A stretch of DNA of 64,000 bases from NCBI RefSeq assembly GCF_006094275.1, contig NZ_CP034412.1, forward strand, positions 1,116,001-1,180,000, given 5' to 3'. Shown one piece after another: positions 51,517 through 61,868 of the stretch (positions within the stretch are counted from its first letter, which is position 1; each line of letters begins with the position of its first letter). Source of the DNA: Glutamicibacter creatinolyticus (GTDB lineage Bacteria; Actinomycetota; Actinomycetes; Actinomycetales; Micrococcaceae). Position numbers and translations under genes: made by a program. The notes beneath the pieces were generated by a model that worked only from the letters and a program-made list of their open reading frames with translations, did no database searches and was not told the origin of the DNA.

Positions 51517-51994
51517 TTAAGCCGTGGGGCTGGGCATGCTCGTGCAGGTGGCGCACCACCCGGGCGGGAACCCCGACCGCCACCGTGTTTTCCGGCACGT
51601 CGGCGGTGAGCACGGCCCCGGCGGCGATGACCGCGTTCTGCCCGATGCTCACCCTGGGCAGCACGCTCACGTTCGCACCCAGCCACACGTTGTTTCCGAT
51701 CAGGCAGTCGTCCCCGATGCTGATCCCGCCCTGGTCCTGGAAGCGGCAGCCGGCGTTGATGAAGATCCGCCGGCCCAGGGCGATGTTCTTGCCGAAGTCG
51801 GTGTAGAAGGGCGGGAAGAGGGGGAGCATCTCATCGATCCGGCTGCCGGTCAGTTCACCCAGCAGCTGCCGGACCTGTTCGGGCGTGTAGTAGGCGGAGT
51901 TCAGCTGCGCGGTGAGCCGCAGCGCCTGCTGGCTGGTGCGGTGCCGGCTGGTATCCGCCCGGGGCCGTGCCGCCTCCGAATCTAGGGGCAGCAT
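51517..51994 (-). pseudogene. Hexapeptide O-acetyltransferase (Maa/LacA type), apparently decayed
   Basis: From ATG 51994 the frame encodes a recognisable sugar O-acetyltransferase (PPFYTDFGKNIALGRRIFIN, then GISIGDDCLIG, NNVWLGANVSVLP, VPENTVAVGVPARVVR). Two defects show: between CLIG and NNVW the roughly 28 residues carrying the catalytic His are missing, and the frame does not stop after HEHAQP but runs on through the terminator and antisense of the ABC genes. A TAA at 51517-51519 lies one frame away; removing one base from the GGGG run at 51526-51529 would restore it. The N-terminus is also short. Sequencing error could explain the frameshift but not the in-frame loss. Confidence 0.6.
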
Positions 51995-52090
51995 CGATTC
52001 GAAGGGCAGCGTCGATTCTTTGGTTAGCCTGCCGCCACTGGGTGCTTCAGTCCGCGGCTGGGCGGGCAACCGGGGGTGGGAAGAAAAAAC

Positions 52091-52120
52091 AAGACCCGCA
52101 CCTGAACTGGTGCGGGTCTT
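52091..52120 (-). terminator. Intrinsic terminator of tRNA-Arg
   Basis: Perfect 12-bp stem (52091-52102 with 52109-52120), 6-nt loop, followed on the minus strand by GTTTTTTCTT. Confidence 0.9.
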
Positions 52121-52125
52121 GCCGT

Positions 52126-52201
52126 TGGTGCCCTCGAAAGGAATCGAACCTTCGGCCTTCTGTTCCGGAGACAGACGCTCTATCCACTGAGCTACGAGGG
52201 C
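52126..52201 (-). tRNA. tRNA-Arg (anticodon CCG)
   Basis: A 76-nt cloverleaf: acceptor GCCCTCG/CGAGGGC, D-arm GCTC...GAGC, anticodon stem TCTGT/ACAGA with loop CTCCGGA (anticodon CCG, reads CGG), T-arm with TTCGATT loop, and encoded CCA at the 3' end. Confidence 0.96.
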
Positions 52202-52348
52202 GAATCGCGTTGGCGACAGGGTTGAGCTTATCAGGTTGGGGCACCGGTTGCGCAAATCGACTCCCGCGGTGATCAACCGAACAGCCCCGGCACCGGTCTT
52301 CCGGTGTCCGGGCATGTCACGAGCGGGCGCCAAGCGTGGCCGAACCGT

Positions 52349-52354
52349 TATTGT
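52349..52354 (+). promoter_or_regulatory. -10 element giving probable leaderless argS mRNA
   Basis: TATTGT ends 6 nt before the argS GTG at 52361, so transcription would begin at the start codon. No Shine-Dalgarno is present at a usable distance (AAGG abuts the GTG). A -35 is not evident. Confidence 0.4.
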
Positions 52355-52360
52355 TTAAGG

Positions 52361-54007
52361 GTGACTCCAGAAGAACTCTCCGCTGCCATATCCGCATGCC
52401 TGACCCAGGCCGTCGCCGATGGGGACATTTCGGTCGATATCCCCGACACCGTGCGTGTTGACCGACCCAAGAGCCGCGAGCACGGCGACTGGGCGACGAA
52501 CATTGCCCTGCAGCTGGGCAAGAAGGCCGGCATGGCCCCGCGTGACTTCGCCACCATCCTGGCCGAGCGGCTGCGCCAGGTTCCCGGCATCGGGGCGGTG
52601 GACATCGCCGGCCCCGGCTTCTTGAACATCACCCTGGATGCGGCCGCCGCCGGCGAGCTGGCCCGCTCCATCGTGCAGGCGGGCGAAGCCTACGGGCAGA
52701 ACCAGGCGCTGACCGGGCACGTGGTCAACATGGAGTTCGTCTCGGCGAACCCCACCGGCCCGCTGCACATCGGGCACACCCGCTGGGCGGCGCTGGGCGA
52801 TGCGATCGCCCGCGTGCTGCGCGCCTCGGGGGCGCAGGTGACCAGCGAGTACTACATCAACGACGCCGGCAACCAGATGAACGTGTTCGCCACCAGCGTC
52901 TACAACCGGATGCACGGCCTGCCGGTGCCCGAGGGCGGCTACCCGGGGCAATACATCAAGGAGCTGGCCGACGTCGTGCTCGCCCAGGCCCCGGAACTGG
53001 CCGAGGCCGAACTGGGTGCGGCGCTGCCGCAGATCCGCGAACTGGCCTACGCCGCGCAGATGGCCGACATCAAGTCCACCCTGCAGGACTTCGGGGTCAG
53101 CTTCGACGTGTTCTTCTCCGAGGCGAAGCTGCATGAGGCCGGGGCGGTGGCCGACGCGGTGGCCCGGCTGCGCGAACAGGGGCACATCTTCGACCAGGAC
53201 GGTGCGGTGTGGCTGCGCACCACCGACTTCGGGGACGACAAGGACCGCGTGCTGATCCGCGCGAACGGGGAGCCGACCTACTTCGCGGCCGACGCCGCCT
53301 ACTACCTGTCCAAGAAGGACCGCGGGTTCATCGAGAAGATCTACCTGCTGGGCGCCGACCACCACGGGTACGTGAACCGCCTGAAGGCCATCGCCGCCTG
53401 CGCGGGGGATGACAAGGAGAAGAACATTGAGGTGTTGATCGGGCAGCTGATCAGCGTCAACGGGGCGAAGCTGTCCAAGCGCGCCGGGAACATCATTGAG
53501 CTGCGCGACCTGATCAACTGGCTGGGCGCCGACGCGCTGCGCTACTCGCTGGCCCGCTACCCGGCCGATTCGCCGATCGCGCTGGACCCGGAGCAGCTGA
53601 AGAAGAACACGAACGACAACCCGGTGTTCTACGTGCAGTACGCCCACGCCCGCTCCCGCGCCGCGGCGCGCACCGCCGCGGAAAAGGGCGTAGAGCGCAC
53701 CGCGCAGGGCTTTGACGCCTCCCTGCTGACCCACCGAAGCGAAAACGAGCTGCTGGCGCTGCTGGGGCAGTTCCCCTCCGTGGTGGCCTCCGCCGCGCAG
53801 CTGCGCGAACCGCACCGCATCGCCCGCTACCTGGAGCAGGTGGCCGGGGCCTACCACTCCTGGTACGGCGCCTGCCGCGTCACCCCGATCGGCGACGGCG
53901 CGATCGAGCCGGTGCACACCACCCGCGTGTGGCTGAACGATGCGACCACAACGGTGCTGGCCAACGGCCTGCGCCTGCTGGGCGTGACCGCCCCCGAAAG
54001 GATGTAG
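52361..54007 (+). CDS. argS: Arginyl-tRNA synthetase
   Basis: This 548-residue class I synthetase charges tRNA-Arg. It has the Arg_tRNA_synt_N domain (about 1-95), the HIGH motif (136-139 in PTGPLHIGHT), the KMSKS-equivalent AKLSKRAGN and the DALR anticodon-binding domain (about 430-548). The GTG at 52361 gives the family N-terminus (VTPEELSAAI); the upstream frame is non-homologous. It starts the argS-lysA-hom-thrC-thrB series and lies divergent to a tRNA-Arg gene. Confidence 0.96.
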   Translation: MTPEELSAAISACLTQAVADGDISVDIPDTVRVDRPKSREHGDWATNIALQLGKKAGMAPRDFATILAERLRQVPGIGAVDIAGPGFLNITLDAAAAGELARSIVQAGEAYGQNQALTGHVVNMEFVSANPTGPLHIGHTRWAALGDAIARVLRASGAQVTSEYYINDAGNQMNVFATSVYNRMHGLPVPEGGYPGQYIKELADVVLAQAPELAEAELGAALPQIRELAYAAQMADIKSTLQDFGVSFDVFFSEAKLHEAGAVADAVARLREQGHIFDQDGAVWLRTTDFGDDKDRVLIRANGEPTYFAADAAYYLSKKDRGFIEKIYLLGADHHGYVNRLKAIAACAGDDKEKNIEVLIGQLISVNGAKLSKRAGNIIELRDLINWLGADALRYSLARYPADSPIALDPEQLKKNTNDNPVFYVQYAHARSRAAARTAAEKGVERTAQGFDASLLTHRSENELLALLGQFPSVVASAAQLREPHRIARYLEQVAGAYHSWYGACRVTPIGDGAIEPVHTTRVWLNDATTTVLANGLRLLGVTAPERM

Positions 54008-54009
54008 CA

Positions 54010-55431
54010 ATGAGCCAATCCCCACTGGCCCCCGAATGGCTGGGCTACCCCCAGGACGTCAACCAGCTGCGTGAGCGCGAATGGCCGCACGGGGTGGGCC
54101 GCGACTCGGACGGCGAGCTGACCGTGCAGGGGGTGAAGGTCACCGACCTGGCCCGCGAGTTCGGCACCCCGCTGTTCGTGCTGGACGAGGAGGACTTCCG
54201 CGCCCGTGCGGCCGAGTTCAAGCGCGCCTTTGACAACGCGTTTGACCGGCTGTGCGGCGGGGTGGACGTCTACTACGCCGGCAAGGCGTTCCTGTGCACC
54301 GAGGTGGCCCGCTGGGTGACCGAGGAGGGCCTGCGCCTGGACACCTGCTCCGGCGGGGAACTGCTGGTCGCCCAGCACGCCGGGGTGCCGGCGCAGAACC
54401 TGTCGCTGCACGGGAACAACAAGTCGGTGGGGGAGATCGCCCGGGCCATCGAACTGGGCGTGGGGCGCATCGTGGTGGATTCGCTCGACGAGCTGGAGCG
54501 GGTGGCCGCGCTGGCGCTGAACTCGGGCACCAGGGCCAACGTGATGCTGCGCCTGACCCCCGGGGTGCACGCCTCCACCCACGAATACATTGCCACCGCC
54601 CACGAGGACCAGAAGTTCGGCCTGTCGATCCAGCCCGGCGCCTCGGGCACCTCCGCGGCGCTGACCGCGATCGGGTACGCGGCCAAGCACGAGTGGATCA
54701 ACCTGCTGGGCCTGCACGCCCACATCGGGTCGCAGATCTTCGAGGCCGAGGGCTTCGCGGTGGCCGCGCGCACGATGCTGGCGGTGATCGCAGAGGCGAA
54801 GGCGCGCTACGACGTGGTGCTGCCGGAACTGGACCTGGGCGGCGGCTACGGGATCGCCTACACCCAGGCCGATGACCCCTCCACCCCGCAGCAGATCGCC
54901 GATGAGCTGGCCGTGGTGGTCGGCCAGGCGGCGGAGGAACTGGGGCTCCAGGTGCCGCGGATCTCCATCGAGCCGGGCCGGGCGATCGCCGGGCCCTCGA
55001 CCTTCACGCTGTACGAGACCGGGGTGCGCAAGGACGTGAGCGTGGACCTGCCCGAGGGCGGCACCGCCACCCGGCGCTACATCTCGGTCAACGGGGGGAT
55101 GAGCGACAACGCCCGCCCGGTGCTCTACGACGCGGACTACACCGCGGCGCTGGCCAACCGTGTGACGCAAAGCGACGCAATTATTTCCCGCGTAGTTGGG
55201 AAACACTGCGAGTCAGGTGACATAGTCGTACGAGACGTCTACCTGCCCGAGGATGTGTCCTACGGTGATCTGCTGGCCGTGCCGGCCACCGGGGCGTACT
55301 GCTGGGCGCTGTCGAGCAACTACAACTACCTCACCCGCCCGGCCGTGGTGGCGATCAAGGACGGCACGCCGCGCCTGATCATCCGCAGGGAGACCGAATC
55401 CGATTTGTTGGCCCGTGACATGGGAGTGTAA
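54010..55431 (+). CDS. lysA: Diaminopimelate decarboxylase
   Basis: This 473-residue PLP enzyme makes lysine from meso-diaminopimelate, the last step of the pathway. PLP lysine is K92 in YYAGKAF; HIGSQI, DLGGGYGIAY and EPGRAIAGPS bind PLP phosphate and the partner subunit. AAAGGA lies upstream of the ATG, 2 nt after argS. hom follows with no spacing. Confidence 0.96.
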   Translation: MSQSPLAPEWLGYPQDVNQLREREWPHGVGRDSDGELTVQGVKVTDLAREFGTPLFVLDEEDFRARAAEFKRAFDNAFDRLCGGVDVYYAGKAFLCTEVARWVTEEGLRLDTCSGGELLVAQHAGVPAQNLSLHGNNKSVGEIARAIELGVGRIVVDSLDELERVAALALNSGTRANVMLRLTPGVHASTHEYIATAHEDQKFGLSIQPGASGTSAALTAIGYAAKHEWINLLGLHAHIGSQIFEAEGFAVAARTMLAVIAEAKARYDVVLPELDLGGGYGIAYTQADDPSTPQQIADELAVVVGQAAEELGLQVPRISIEPGRAIAGPSTFTLYETGVRKDVSVDLPEGGTATRRYISVNGGMSDNARPVLYDADYTAALANRVTQSDAIISRVVGKHCESGDIVVRDVYLPEDVSYGDLLAVPATGAYCWALSSNYNYLTRPAVVAIKDGTPRLIIRRETESDLLARDMGV

Positions 55432-56772
55432 TTGAGCGCTAAGGACAGCCCGAGCGACAAGCCCAGCCCGAACGCTGCACGCAGCGGCGCCGGCCCCCGG
55501 CGCCTGAAGGTCGCCCTGCTGGGGTGCGGCACCGTCGGCGCCCAGGTGGCGCGGATCCTGCTTCAGGACGCGGCCGAACTGGCCGCACGCAGCGGTGCGC
55601 AGCTGGAACTGATCGGCATCGCGGTGCGCAACACCGCGACCCGGCGCGACGTGCAGCTGCCGGCCGAGCTGTTCACCACCGACGCGGCTTCGCTGATCGA
55701 CCAGGCCGATGTGGTCATCGAGCTGCTGGGCGGGCTGGACCCGGCCGGGACCTACATCCAGCGGGCGCTGCGCCGCGGGGCGTCGGTGATCACCGGGAAC
55801 AAGGCGCTGATCGCCGCCGAGGGGGCCGGGCTGGGCGCGCTGGCCGCCGAGAACGGCGCGCAGCTGCGCTACGAGGCCGCGGTGGCCGGGGCGATCCCGA
55901 TCCTGCGCCCGATCGCCGACTCGCTGGCCGGGGACCACATCACCAAGGTGCTGGGCATCGTGAACGGCACCACGAACTTCATCCTGGACGCCATGGATTC
56001 CACCGGCGCCGCGTTTGGCGACGTGCTCGCCGAGGCGCAGCAGCTGGGCTACGCGGAGGCGGACCCGACCGCGGACGTGGAGGGGCACGATGCGGCGGCC
56101 AAGGCCGCGATCCTGGCCTCCCTGGCCTTCCACACCGAGGTGGCCATGGACCAGGTGCACTGCCAGGGCATCACCCAGATCACCGCGCAGGACGTGGCCG
56201 ACGCGAAGGCCTCGGGCTACGTGATCAAGTTGCTGGCGATTGCCGAACGCACCGCAGCGGGCATCTCCGCCCGCGTGCATCCGGCCCTGCTGGAGCGCAG
56301 CCACCCGCTGGCCAGCGTGCGCGGGGCGTTCAACGCGGTGTTCGTCGAGGCCGAGAACGCCGGGGACCTGATGTTCTACGGCGCCGGGGCCGGGGGAGCG
56401 CCCACCGCCAGCGCCGTCATGGGCGACGTGGTCTCCGTGGCCCGGCGCCTGGCCGCCGGCGGGCCGCTGCCGCTGAGCTCGCACACCAGCCCCGCCACGC
56501 TGGTGGACTTCGCGCACATCGACACCCGCTACTGGATTGGCCTGTCGGTCAGCGACCAGCCCGGGATGCTGGCCAGGATCGCCACCGTGTTCGCCGAGCA
56601 CGGGGTCTCGATCGAGGCGATGAACCAGTCCGCCGCCGACGACGGCAGCGCGCACCTGCGCATCCTCACCCACCGGGGCGCCGAGGCGGCGCTGAGCTCC
56701 ACCGTCCAGGCCCTGGGGGCGCTGGACACCGTGGCATCCGTAACATCCGTTTTGAGAGTTGAAGGAAACTAA
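55432..56772 (+). CDS. hom: Homoserine dehydrogenase
   Basis: This 446-residue enzyme reduces aspartate semialdehyde to homoserine. It has a Rossmann N-terminus ([14 protein letters not shown]), the catalytic domain with [15 protein letters not shown] and [15 protein letters not shown], and a C-terminal ACT domain (about 365-440) for threonine feedback. The TTG start lies directly after the lysA stop, with GGAG 6 nt upstream; no other start fits the family. Confidence 0.96.
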   Translation: MSAKDSPSDKPSPNAARSGAGPRRLKVALLGCGTVGAQVARILLQDAAELAARSGAQLELIGIAVRNTATRRDVQLPAELFTTDAASLIDQADVVIELLGGLDPAGTYIQRALRRGASVITGNKALIAAEGAGLGALAAENGAQLRYEAAVAGAIPILRPIADSLAGDHITKVLGIVNGTTNFILDAMDSTGAAFGDVLAEAQQLGYAEADPTADVEGHDAAAKAAILASLAFHTEVAMDQVHCQGITQITAQDVADAKASGYVIKLLAIAERTAAGISARVHPALLERSHPLASVRGAFNAVFVEAENAGDLMFYGAGAGGAPTASAVMGDVVSVARRLAAGGPLPLSSHTSPATLVDFAHIDTRYWIGLSVSDQPGMLARIATVFAEHGVSIEAMNQSAADDGSAHLRILTHRGAEAALSSTVQALGALDTVASVTSVLRVEGN

Positions 56773-56773
56773 C

Positions 56774-57874
56774 GTGGCCCATCAGTGGCGCGGAGTGATC
56801 CGCGAATACGCCGACCGCCTGCCGGTGACCGAAGCGACCCGGGTGATCACCCTGGGCGAGGGCGGCACCCCGCTGGTGCACGCCCCGGCCCTGAGCGAGC
56901 ACACCGGCAACCAGGTGTACCTGAAGGTGGAGGGGATGAACCCCACCGGCTCCTTCAAGGACCGCGGGATGACCATGGCGATCACCGCCGCCGTTGCCGC
57001 CGGGGCGAAGGCCGTGGTGTGCGCCTCCACCGGCAACACCTCGGCCTCCGCCGCCGCCTACGCCACCCAGGCCGGGCTGAAGTGCGCGGTGCTGGTGCCC
57101 GACGGGAAGATCGCCATGGGCAAGCTCTCCCAGGCCGTCGCCCACGGGGCGCAGATCCTGCAGGTGAACGGCAACTTCGACAACTGCCTGGACGTGGCCC
57201 GCAAGCTGAGCGAAAACTACCCGGTGTTCCTGGTCAATTCGGTGAACCCGGCGCGCATCGAGGGGCAGAAGACCGGCGCCTTTGAGGTCGTGGACTTCCT
57301 GGGCGACGCCCCGGACTACCACCTGCTGCCGGTGGGCAACGCCGGAAACATCACCGCGTACTGGAAGGGCTACACCGAATACGCGGCCGAGTACACCAAC
57401 CCGGCCGGTCAGGTGCTGCCGGCGGTGGCCACCAAGCGCCCAATCATGTGGGGCTTCCAGGCCGAGGGCGCGGCACCGATCGTCAAGGGCCACCCGGTGA
57501 CCGAACCGGACACCATCGCCACCGCGATCCGCATCGGCAACCCCGCCTCCTGGCAGCAGGCCGAGGCGGCCCGCGACGAATCCGGCGGGCTGATCGACTC
57601 GGTGAGCGATGAACAGATCCTGGCCGCGCACCGCTGGCTCTCCTCCCGGGAGGGCGTGTTCGTCGAACCGGCCTCCGCCGCCGGGGTGGCCGGGCTGCTC
57701 AAGCACCACGCGGCCGGCAACGCCCCGACCGGCAAGAGCATCGTGATCACGGTGACCGGGCACGGGCTGAAGGACCCGGACTGGGCACTGAAGAACCAGG
57801 ACGGCTCCGGCGTGGCCCCCACCAAGGTCGGCTACGACGTGGTCGAGGTCGCCGCGACCCTGGGCCTGGCCTAG
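56774..57874 (+). CDS. thrC: Threonine synthase
   Basis: This 366-residue PLP enzyme converts phosphohomoserine to threonine. The PLP lysine is K62 in [11 protein letters not shown]; other family blocks are [14 protein letters not shown] and the substrate loop near [13 protein letters not shown]. The GTG at 56774 is preferred because GAAGGA is 8 nt upstream. It follows hom by 1 nt. Confidence 0.96.
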   Translation: MAHQWRGVIREYADRLPVTEATRVITLGEGGTPLVHAPALSEHTGNQVYLKVEGMNPTGSFKDRGMTMAITAAVAAGAKAVVCASTGNTSASAAAYATQAGLKCAVLVPDGKIAMGKLSQAVAHGAQILQVNGNFDNCLDVARKLSENYPVFLVNSVNPARIEGQKTGAFEVVDFLGDAPDYHLLPVGNAGNITAYWKGYTEYAAEYTNPAGQVLPAVATKRPIMWGFQAEGAAPIVKGHPVTEPDTIATAIRIGNPASWQQAEAARDESGGLIDSVSDEQILAAHRWLSSREGVFVEPASAAGVAGLLKHHAAGNAPTGKSIVITVTGHGLKDPDWALKNQDGSGVAPTKVGYDVVEVAATLGLA

Positions 57875-58005
57875 CCCGGCACGCCGCCCGCGGGCACCGC
57901 GCCCCGCGCCAACCCCTGCGGGCACCACCCGCACCCACCCATCTACAGTCCCGCAGGCCGTCGGCCCCCCGGCGGCCTGTGGTGCTCATTGACCTGGCAG
58001 GACAC

Positions 58006-58938
58006 ATGACAGCACCGATCGCCCTGGGCCAGCACCTGCGCGTGGCCCCACCGGCCACCTCCGCGAACCTCGGCCCCGGCTTCGACTCCTTTGGCCTGGC
58101 CCTGGAGTTCCGTGACGAACTGCGGGTGCGCACCGCCAAGCACACCCGGGTCACCCTGGCCGGGGAGGGCGCCGGGCAGCTGCCGCGCGACGAATCCCAC
58201 CTGATCGTGCGCAAGATCCGCGAATATTGGGAGGCGCGCGGCGCGCAACCGGTGGGAATCGAACTGGAGGCGGTCAACCGGATCCCGCACGCCCGCGGGA
58301 TGGGGTCCTCCGCCGCGGCGATCGTCGCCGCCTACGCCGCCGCCGACGCCCTGCTGCCGGTCGAGCTGCGCGGGGGCACCGAGGCGGTGTTCCAGGCCGC
58401 GGCCGCGTGGGAGGGGCACCCGGACAACGTGGCCCCGGCCGTCTACGGCGGGCTGTCGATCTCGCTGACCAACCCCGAGGGCAGCTTCACCGCGCACCGG
58501 GTGCCGGTGCACTGCTCGGTGCGCGCGGTCCTGGCGGTGCCCGACGCCGGGCTGTCCACCGAGGTGGCCCGCGGGGTGCTGCCCCAGGCCGTCCCGCACG
58601 CGGTGGCCGCCGCGAACTCGGCGCGCGCCGCCCTGCTGGTGCACGCCCTGGCCACCGACCCGGCCCAGCTGCTGGCCGGCACCGAGGACTTCCTGCACCA
58701 GCACTACCGGGCCGAGGCGATGCCCGAAAGCAGCGCGCTGCTGGCCCGGCTGCGCGGGGAGGGGCTCGCCGCGGTGATCTCCGGGGCCGGTCCGACCGTG
58801 CTGGTGCTGGTGGCCGACAACACCCAGCTGGGGCAGGCCGCACAGCTGATCGAGGCGTTTAATGCCACATCCACCGGCTCCTGGCGTTGCGAAATTCCCG
58901 CCATTGCGTCAACGGGTGTTACAGTAGAGGTGCTGTAG
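58006..58938 (+). CDS. thrB: Homoserine kinase
   Basis: This 310-residue GHMP kinase phosphorylates homoserine to feed ThrC. N-terminal PATSANLGPGFDSFGLAL and the ATP loop IPHARGMGSSAAAIVAA are diagnostic. The ATG at 58006 has GGCAGGA upstream. A 131-nt gap separates it from thrC; the gene order hom-thrC-thrB is the usual actinobacterial one. The last bases approach the rho leader. Confidence 0.95.
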   Translation: MTAPIALGQHLRVAPPATSANLGPGFDSFGLALEFRDELRVRTAKHTRVTLAGEGAGQLPRDESHLIVRKIREYWEARGAQPVGIELEAVNRIPHARGMGSSAAAIVAAYAAADALLPVELRGGTEAVFQAAAAWEGHPDNVAPAVYGGLSISLTNPEGSFTAHRVPVHCSVRAVLAVPDAGLSTEVARGVLPQAVPHAVAAANSARAALLVHALATDPAQLLAGTEDFLHQHYRAEAMPESSALLARLRGEGLAAVISGAGPTVLVLVADNTQLGQAAQLIEAFNATSTGSWRCEIPAIASTGVTVEVL

Positions 58939-59283
58939 CACTCATAGCAGGCCGGGAGTTTAGACACCTTCACCAAGGGAAGACCCTGTGGCCACCGTGT
59001 TGCGGAGGACGCCAGAAGCACGATCTGGCGGTTTTCGCGCAAACATTCCGGTTTCTTTACTGCTGTCTTACGGCAACCGAGTTTGATATCCCCCAGCGCG
59101 CCCGCATTTGGTGCCGAGGTGATATCTCTCTTTCCATATCAATCGCGCCCCACCTTAAAAGTTTCATCGCCAAGGTGACGCGACTGACAGGTGCAGCAGA
59201 TGGCCCCGTCTGGGGCGCTGCACCGGATTTAGGCACAGTGGGTCGGTGAGACCGACCCGCCCTACCAGTCAGAAGGAACATTC
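58939..59283 (+). promoter_or_regulatory. Long structured leader of rho
   Basis: This 345-nt region precedes rho without a supported gene. Two strong hairpins lie close to the start codon: GGTGCAGC/GCTGCACC (59190-59197, 59217-59224) with an inner GGCCCC/GGGGC pair, and GGGTCGG/CCGACCC (59240-59246, 59252-59258) with a 5-nt loop. An AT-rich GTTTGATAT near 59080 could be a -10. Rho often represses its own synthesis by early termination in its leader, so this is a candidate site. Confidence 0.5.
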
Positions 59284-61857
59284 GTGACCGAAACCACGAG
59301 CCTCACCGAAGGCGTGGACAACCAGACTTCCACCAAGAGCGCCGGACTGGCATCCCTGAAGATGGTTCAGCTGCAGCAGCTGGCCTCCCAGTTGGGCATT
59401 ACCGGCGGTTCGCGCATGCGCAAGGCCGAACTTGTTGCCGCGATCAGCTCGCACCAGCGCGGCGGCGCGGTCGCCGACCGCGAAGCCAAGGAGTCGGCGA
59501 AGTCGGCCCCCGAGACCGGGACCGATGAGGCCGCGCAGCAGCTGGCAAAGGCCACCCGCGCCCGCCGCAGCACCAAGCCCGCCGCCGATGCCGAGGCCGC
59601 CGCCGAGAGCGCCGAGGCCCCGGCCGAGAAGAAGCCGGCCACCCGCCGCGGCTCCCGCCGGGTCACCGACTCGGGCAAGGTCTCCGAGACCGCCGACGCC
59701 CCGGCACAGGACACCGCGGCCCAGCCCGAGCCGCAGGGCGAGGCCAAGGCCGAGGAAGGCGAGCCGCGCAAGAAGAACACCCGCCGCGCCTCATCCAAGG
59801 CCCAGGCTCCGGCCGAGACCTCCGAAACCCCGGCCAAGGCCGAGGGCGGGGAGAAGGGCGAAACCCAGGACGCCGAGAAGGACTCGACCCAGCGCGAGGA
59901 GCGCGGCCGCGGACGCAACACCCGTTCGCGCAACCGCCGCGATGCCAGCCAGGACGCCGAGCAGGGCAGCGAGGCCAGCGACGAGGGCCAGGAGCGCGGT
60001 GAGCGCCAGGACCGTTCCGAGCGCGCGGACCGCAATGACCGCAACGACCGCAATGGCCGGGGCCGAAACCGCCGCGACCAGCAGGACTCCTCCCAGGACG
60101 ATAGCTCCGAGGGCGAGGAAGGCCAGGAGCGCGGTGAGCGCCAGGACCGTTCGGAGCGCAATGAACGTAATGACCGCAATGGCCGGGGCCGCAACCGCCG
60201 CGACCAGCAGGACTCCTCCCAGGACGATAGCTCCGAGGGCGAGGAAGGCCAGGAGCGCGGTGAGCGCCAGGACCGTTCGGAGCGCAATGAACGTAATGAC
60301 CGCAATGGCCGGGGCCGCAACCGCCGCGACCAGCAGGACTCCTCCCAGGACGATAGCTCCGAGGGCGAGGAAGGCCAGGAGCGCGGTGAGCGCCAGGACC
60401 GTTCGGAGCGCAATGAACGTAATGACCGCAACGGGCGGGGCCGCAACCGCCGCGACCAGCAGGACTCCTCCCAGGACGATAGCTCCGAGGGCGAGGAAGG
60501 CCAGGAGCGCGGTGAGCGCCACGAGCGTTCGGACCGAAACGATCGCAACGACCGCGGGGACCGCAACGACCGCAATGATCGCAACGAGCGGGGCCGCAAC
60601 CGCCGCGAACGCAACCGCGACCGCAATGAGCGCAACCGGGACCGCAATGAGCGCAACCAGGACCGCAACCGCCGCAACCGCCGCGGGGACAACGACGAGC
60701 CGCAGCTGAGCGAGGACGACGTCCTGCTGCCGATCGCCGGCATCCTGGACGTGCTGGAGAACTACGCGTTCGTGCGCACCTCGGGCTACCTGCCCGGCCC
60801 GAACGACGTGTACGTCACCCTGGGCCAGGTCAAGAAGTACAACCTGCGCAAGGGCGACGCGATTGTTGGCGCGATCCGCCAGCCGCGCGAGGGCGAGACC
60901 CCCAACCCGCGCCAGAAGTTCAACGCCCTGGTGCAGCTGACGTCCGTGAACGGCAAGAAGCCGGAAGACAACAAGGAGCGCGTCGAGTTCAACAAGCTCG
61001 TGCCGCTGTACCCGACCGAGCGCCTGCGCCTGGAAACCGGGGCCAAGCAGATCGGTCCGCGCGTGATCGACCTGGTCGCCCCGATCGGCAAGGGCCAGCG
61101 TGGCCTGATCGTCTCCCCGCCCAAGGCCGGCAAGACCCTGATCCTGCAGTCCATCGCGCAGGCGATCACCACCAACAACCCGGAAGTGCACCTGATGATG
61201 GTGCTCGTGGACGAACGTCCCGAGGAAGTCACCGACATGCAGCGCACGGTGAAGGGCGAGGTCATCGCCTCGACCTTCGATCGCCCGGCCGATGACCACA
61301 CCACCGTGGCCGAACTGGCCATCGAGCGCGCCAAGCGCCTGGTGGAGATGGGCATGGACGTGGTCGTGCTGCTGGACTCGATGACCCGCCTGGGCCGCGC
61401 CTACAACCTGGCCGCCCCGGCCTCGGGCCGCATCCTCTCCGGTGGTGTGGACTCCGCCGCCCTCTACCCGCCCAAGCGCTTCTTCGGCGCCGCGCGCAAC
61501 ATCGAAAACGGCGGCTCGCTGACCATCCTGGCCACTGCCCTGGTGGAAACCGGGTCGAAGATGGATGAAGTGATCTTCGAGGAGTTCAAGGGCACCGGCA
61601 ACATGGAGCTGCGCCTTTCACGCCAGCTGGCCGAGAAGCGCATCTTCCCGGCGGTGGACGTCAACGCGTCCTCCACCCGCCGCGAGGAGTCGCTGCTCTC
61701 CGGCGACGAGGTGCGCATCATGTGGCGCCTGCGCCGCATGCTGGCCGGGCTGGACACCCAGCAGGCGCTGGAGCTGCTGACCAAGAAGATCCGGGACACC
61801 GAATCCAACGCGGAGTTCCTGATGCTGGTCAACAAGACCACGCCGCAGCACAACTAG
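59284..61857 (+). CDS. rho: Transcription termination factor Rho, with large repetitive N-terminal insertion
   Basis: This 857-residue protein is twice the length of enterobacterial Rho. Order: Rho_N helix bundle (about 18-50), an Ala/Glu/Lys/Arg-rich region, four-plus 42-residue Arg/Asp/Asn/Gln-rich repeats (about 235-420), an Arg/Asn tail to 470, the cold-shock RNA-binding domain ([20 protein letters not shown]...), and the ATPase with Walker A PPKAGKT (K617), [12 protein letters not shown] and the [18 protein letters not shown]-loop. High-GC actinobacteria such as Micrococcus luteus also have long, basic Rho insertions that widen RNA binding. GTG start with AAGGAA upstream. Confidence 0.96.
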   Translation: MTETTSLTEGVDNQTSTKSAGLASLKMVQLQQLASQLGITGGSRMRKAELVAAISSHQRGGAVADREAKESAKSAPETGTDEAAQQLAKATRARRSTKPAADAEAAAESAEAPAEKKPATRRGSRRVTDSGKVSETADAPAQDTAAQPEPQGEAKAEEGEPRKKNTRRASSKAQAPAETSETPAKAEGGEKGETQDAEKDSTQREERGRGRNTRSRNRRDASQDAEQGSEASDEGQERGERQDRSERADRNDRNDRNGRGRNRRDQQDSSQDDSSEGEEGQERGERQDRSERNERNDRNGRGRNRRDQQDSSQDDSSEGEEGQERGERQDRSERNERNDRNGRGRNRRDQQDSSQDDSSEGEEGQERGERQDRSERNERNDRNGRGRNRRDQQDSSQDDSSEGEEGQERGERHERSDRNDRNDRGDRNDRNDRNERGRNRRERNRDRNERNRDRNERNQDRNRRNRRGDNDEPQLSEDDVLLPIAGILDVLENYAFVRTSGYLPGPNDVYVTLGQVKKYNLRKGDAIVGAIRQPREGETPNPRQKFNALVQLTSVNGKKPEDNKERVEFNKLVPLYPTERLRLETGAKQIGPRVIDLVAPIGKGQRGLIVSPPKAGKTLILQSIAQAITTNNPEVHLMMVLVDERPEEVTDMQRTVKGEVIASTFDRPADDHTTVAELAIERAKRLVEMGMDVVVLLDSMTRLGRAYNLAAPASGRILSGGVDSAALYPPKRFFGAARNIENGGSLTILATALVETGSKMDEVIFEEFKGTGNMELRLSRQLAEKRIFPAVDVNASSTRREESLLSGDEVRIMWRLRRMLAGLDTQQALELLTKKIRDTESNAEFLMLVNKTTPQHN
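59986..60540. repeat. 126-bp minisatellite inside rho
   Basis: A unit beginning GGCCAGGAGCGCGGTGAGCG recurs at 59986, 60121, 60247, 60373 and 60499. The last four starts are spaced exactly 126 bp and the units are almost identical; the first interval is 135 bp and more diverged. Each unit encodes 42 residues with [15 protein letters not shown] and acidic [12 protein letters not shown] parts. Confidence 0.93.
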
Positions 61858-61868
61858 CGCGCTTTTCC

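Noticed and set aside
49823-52333. 836-codon minus-strand frame spanning the acetyltransferase and the ABC genes
   Set aside because: Only residues from ATG 51994 to about 51525 resemble a protein family; the rest is tRNA, terminator and antisense of two supported genes.
59986-60540. Regular repeats suggestive of a CRISPR array
   Set aside because: Units are contiguous 126-bp copies in frame within rho, with no unique spacers, no short palindromic repeat and no cas genes.
59367-60743. 458-codon minus-strand frame in the rho repeat region, Arg/Ser/Leu-rich
   Set aside because: Antisense of the repetitive part of rho; its periodic sequence only mirrors the 126-bp repeats.
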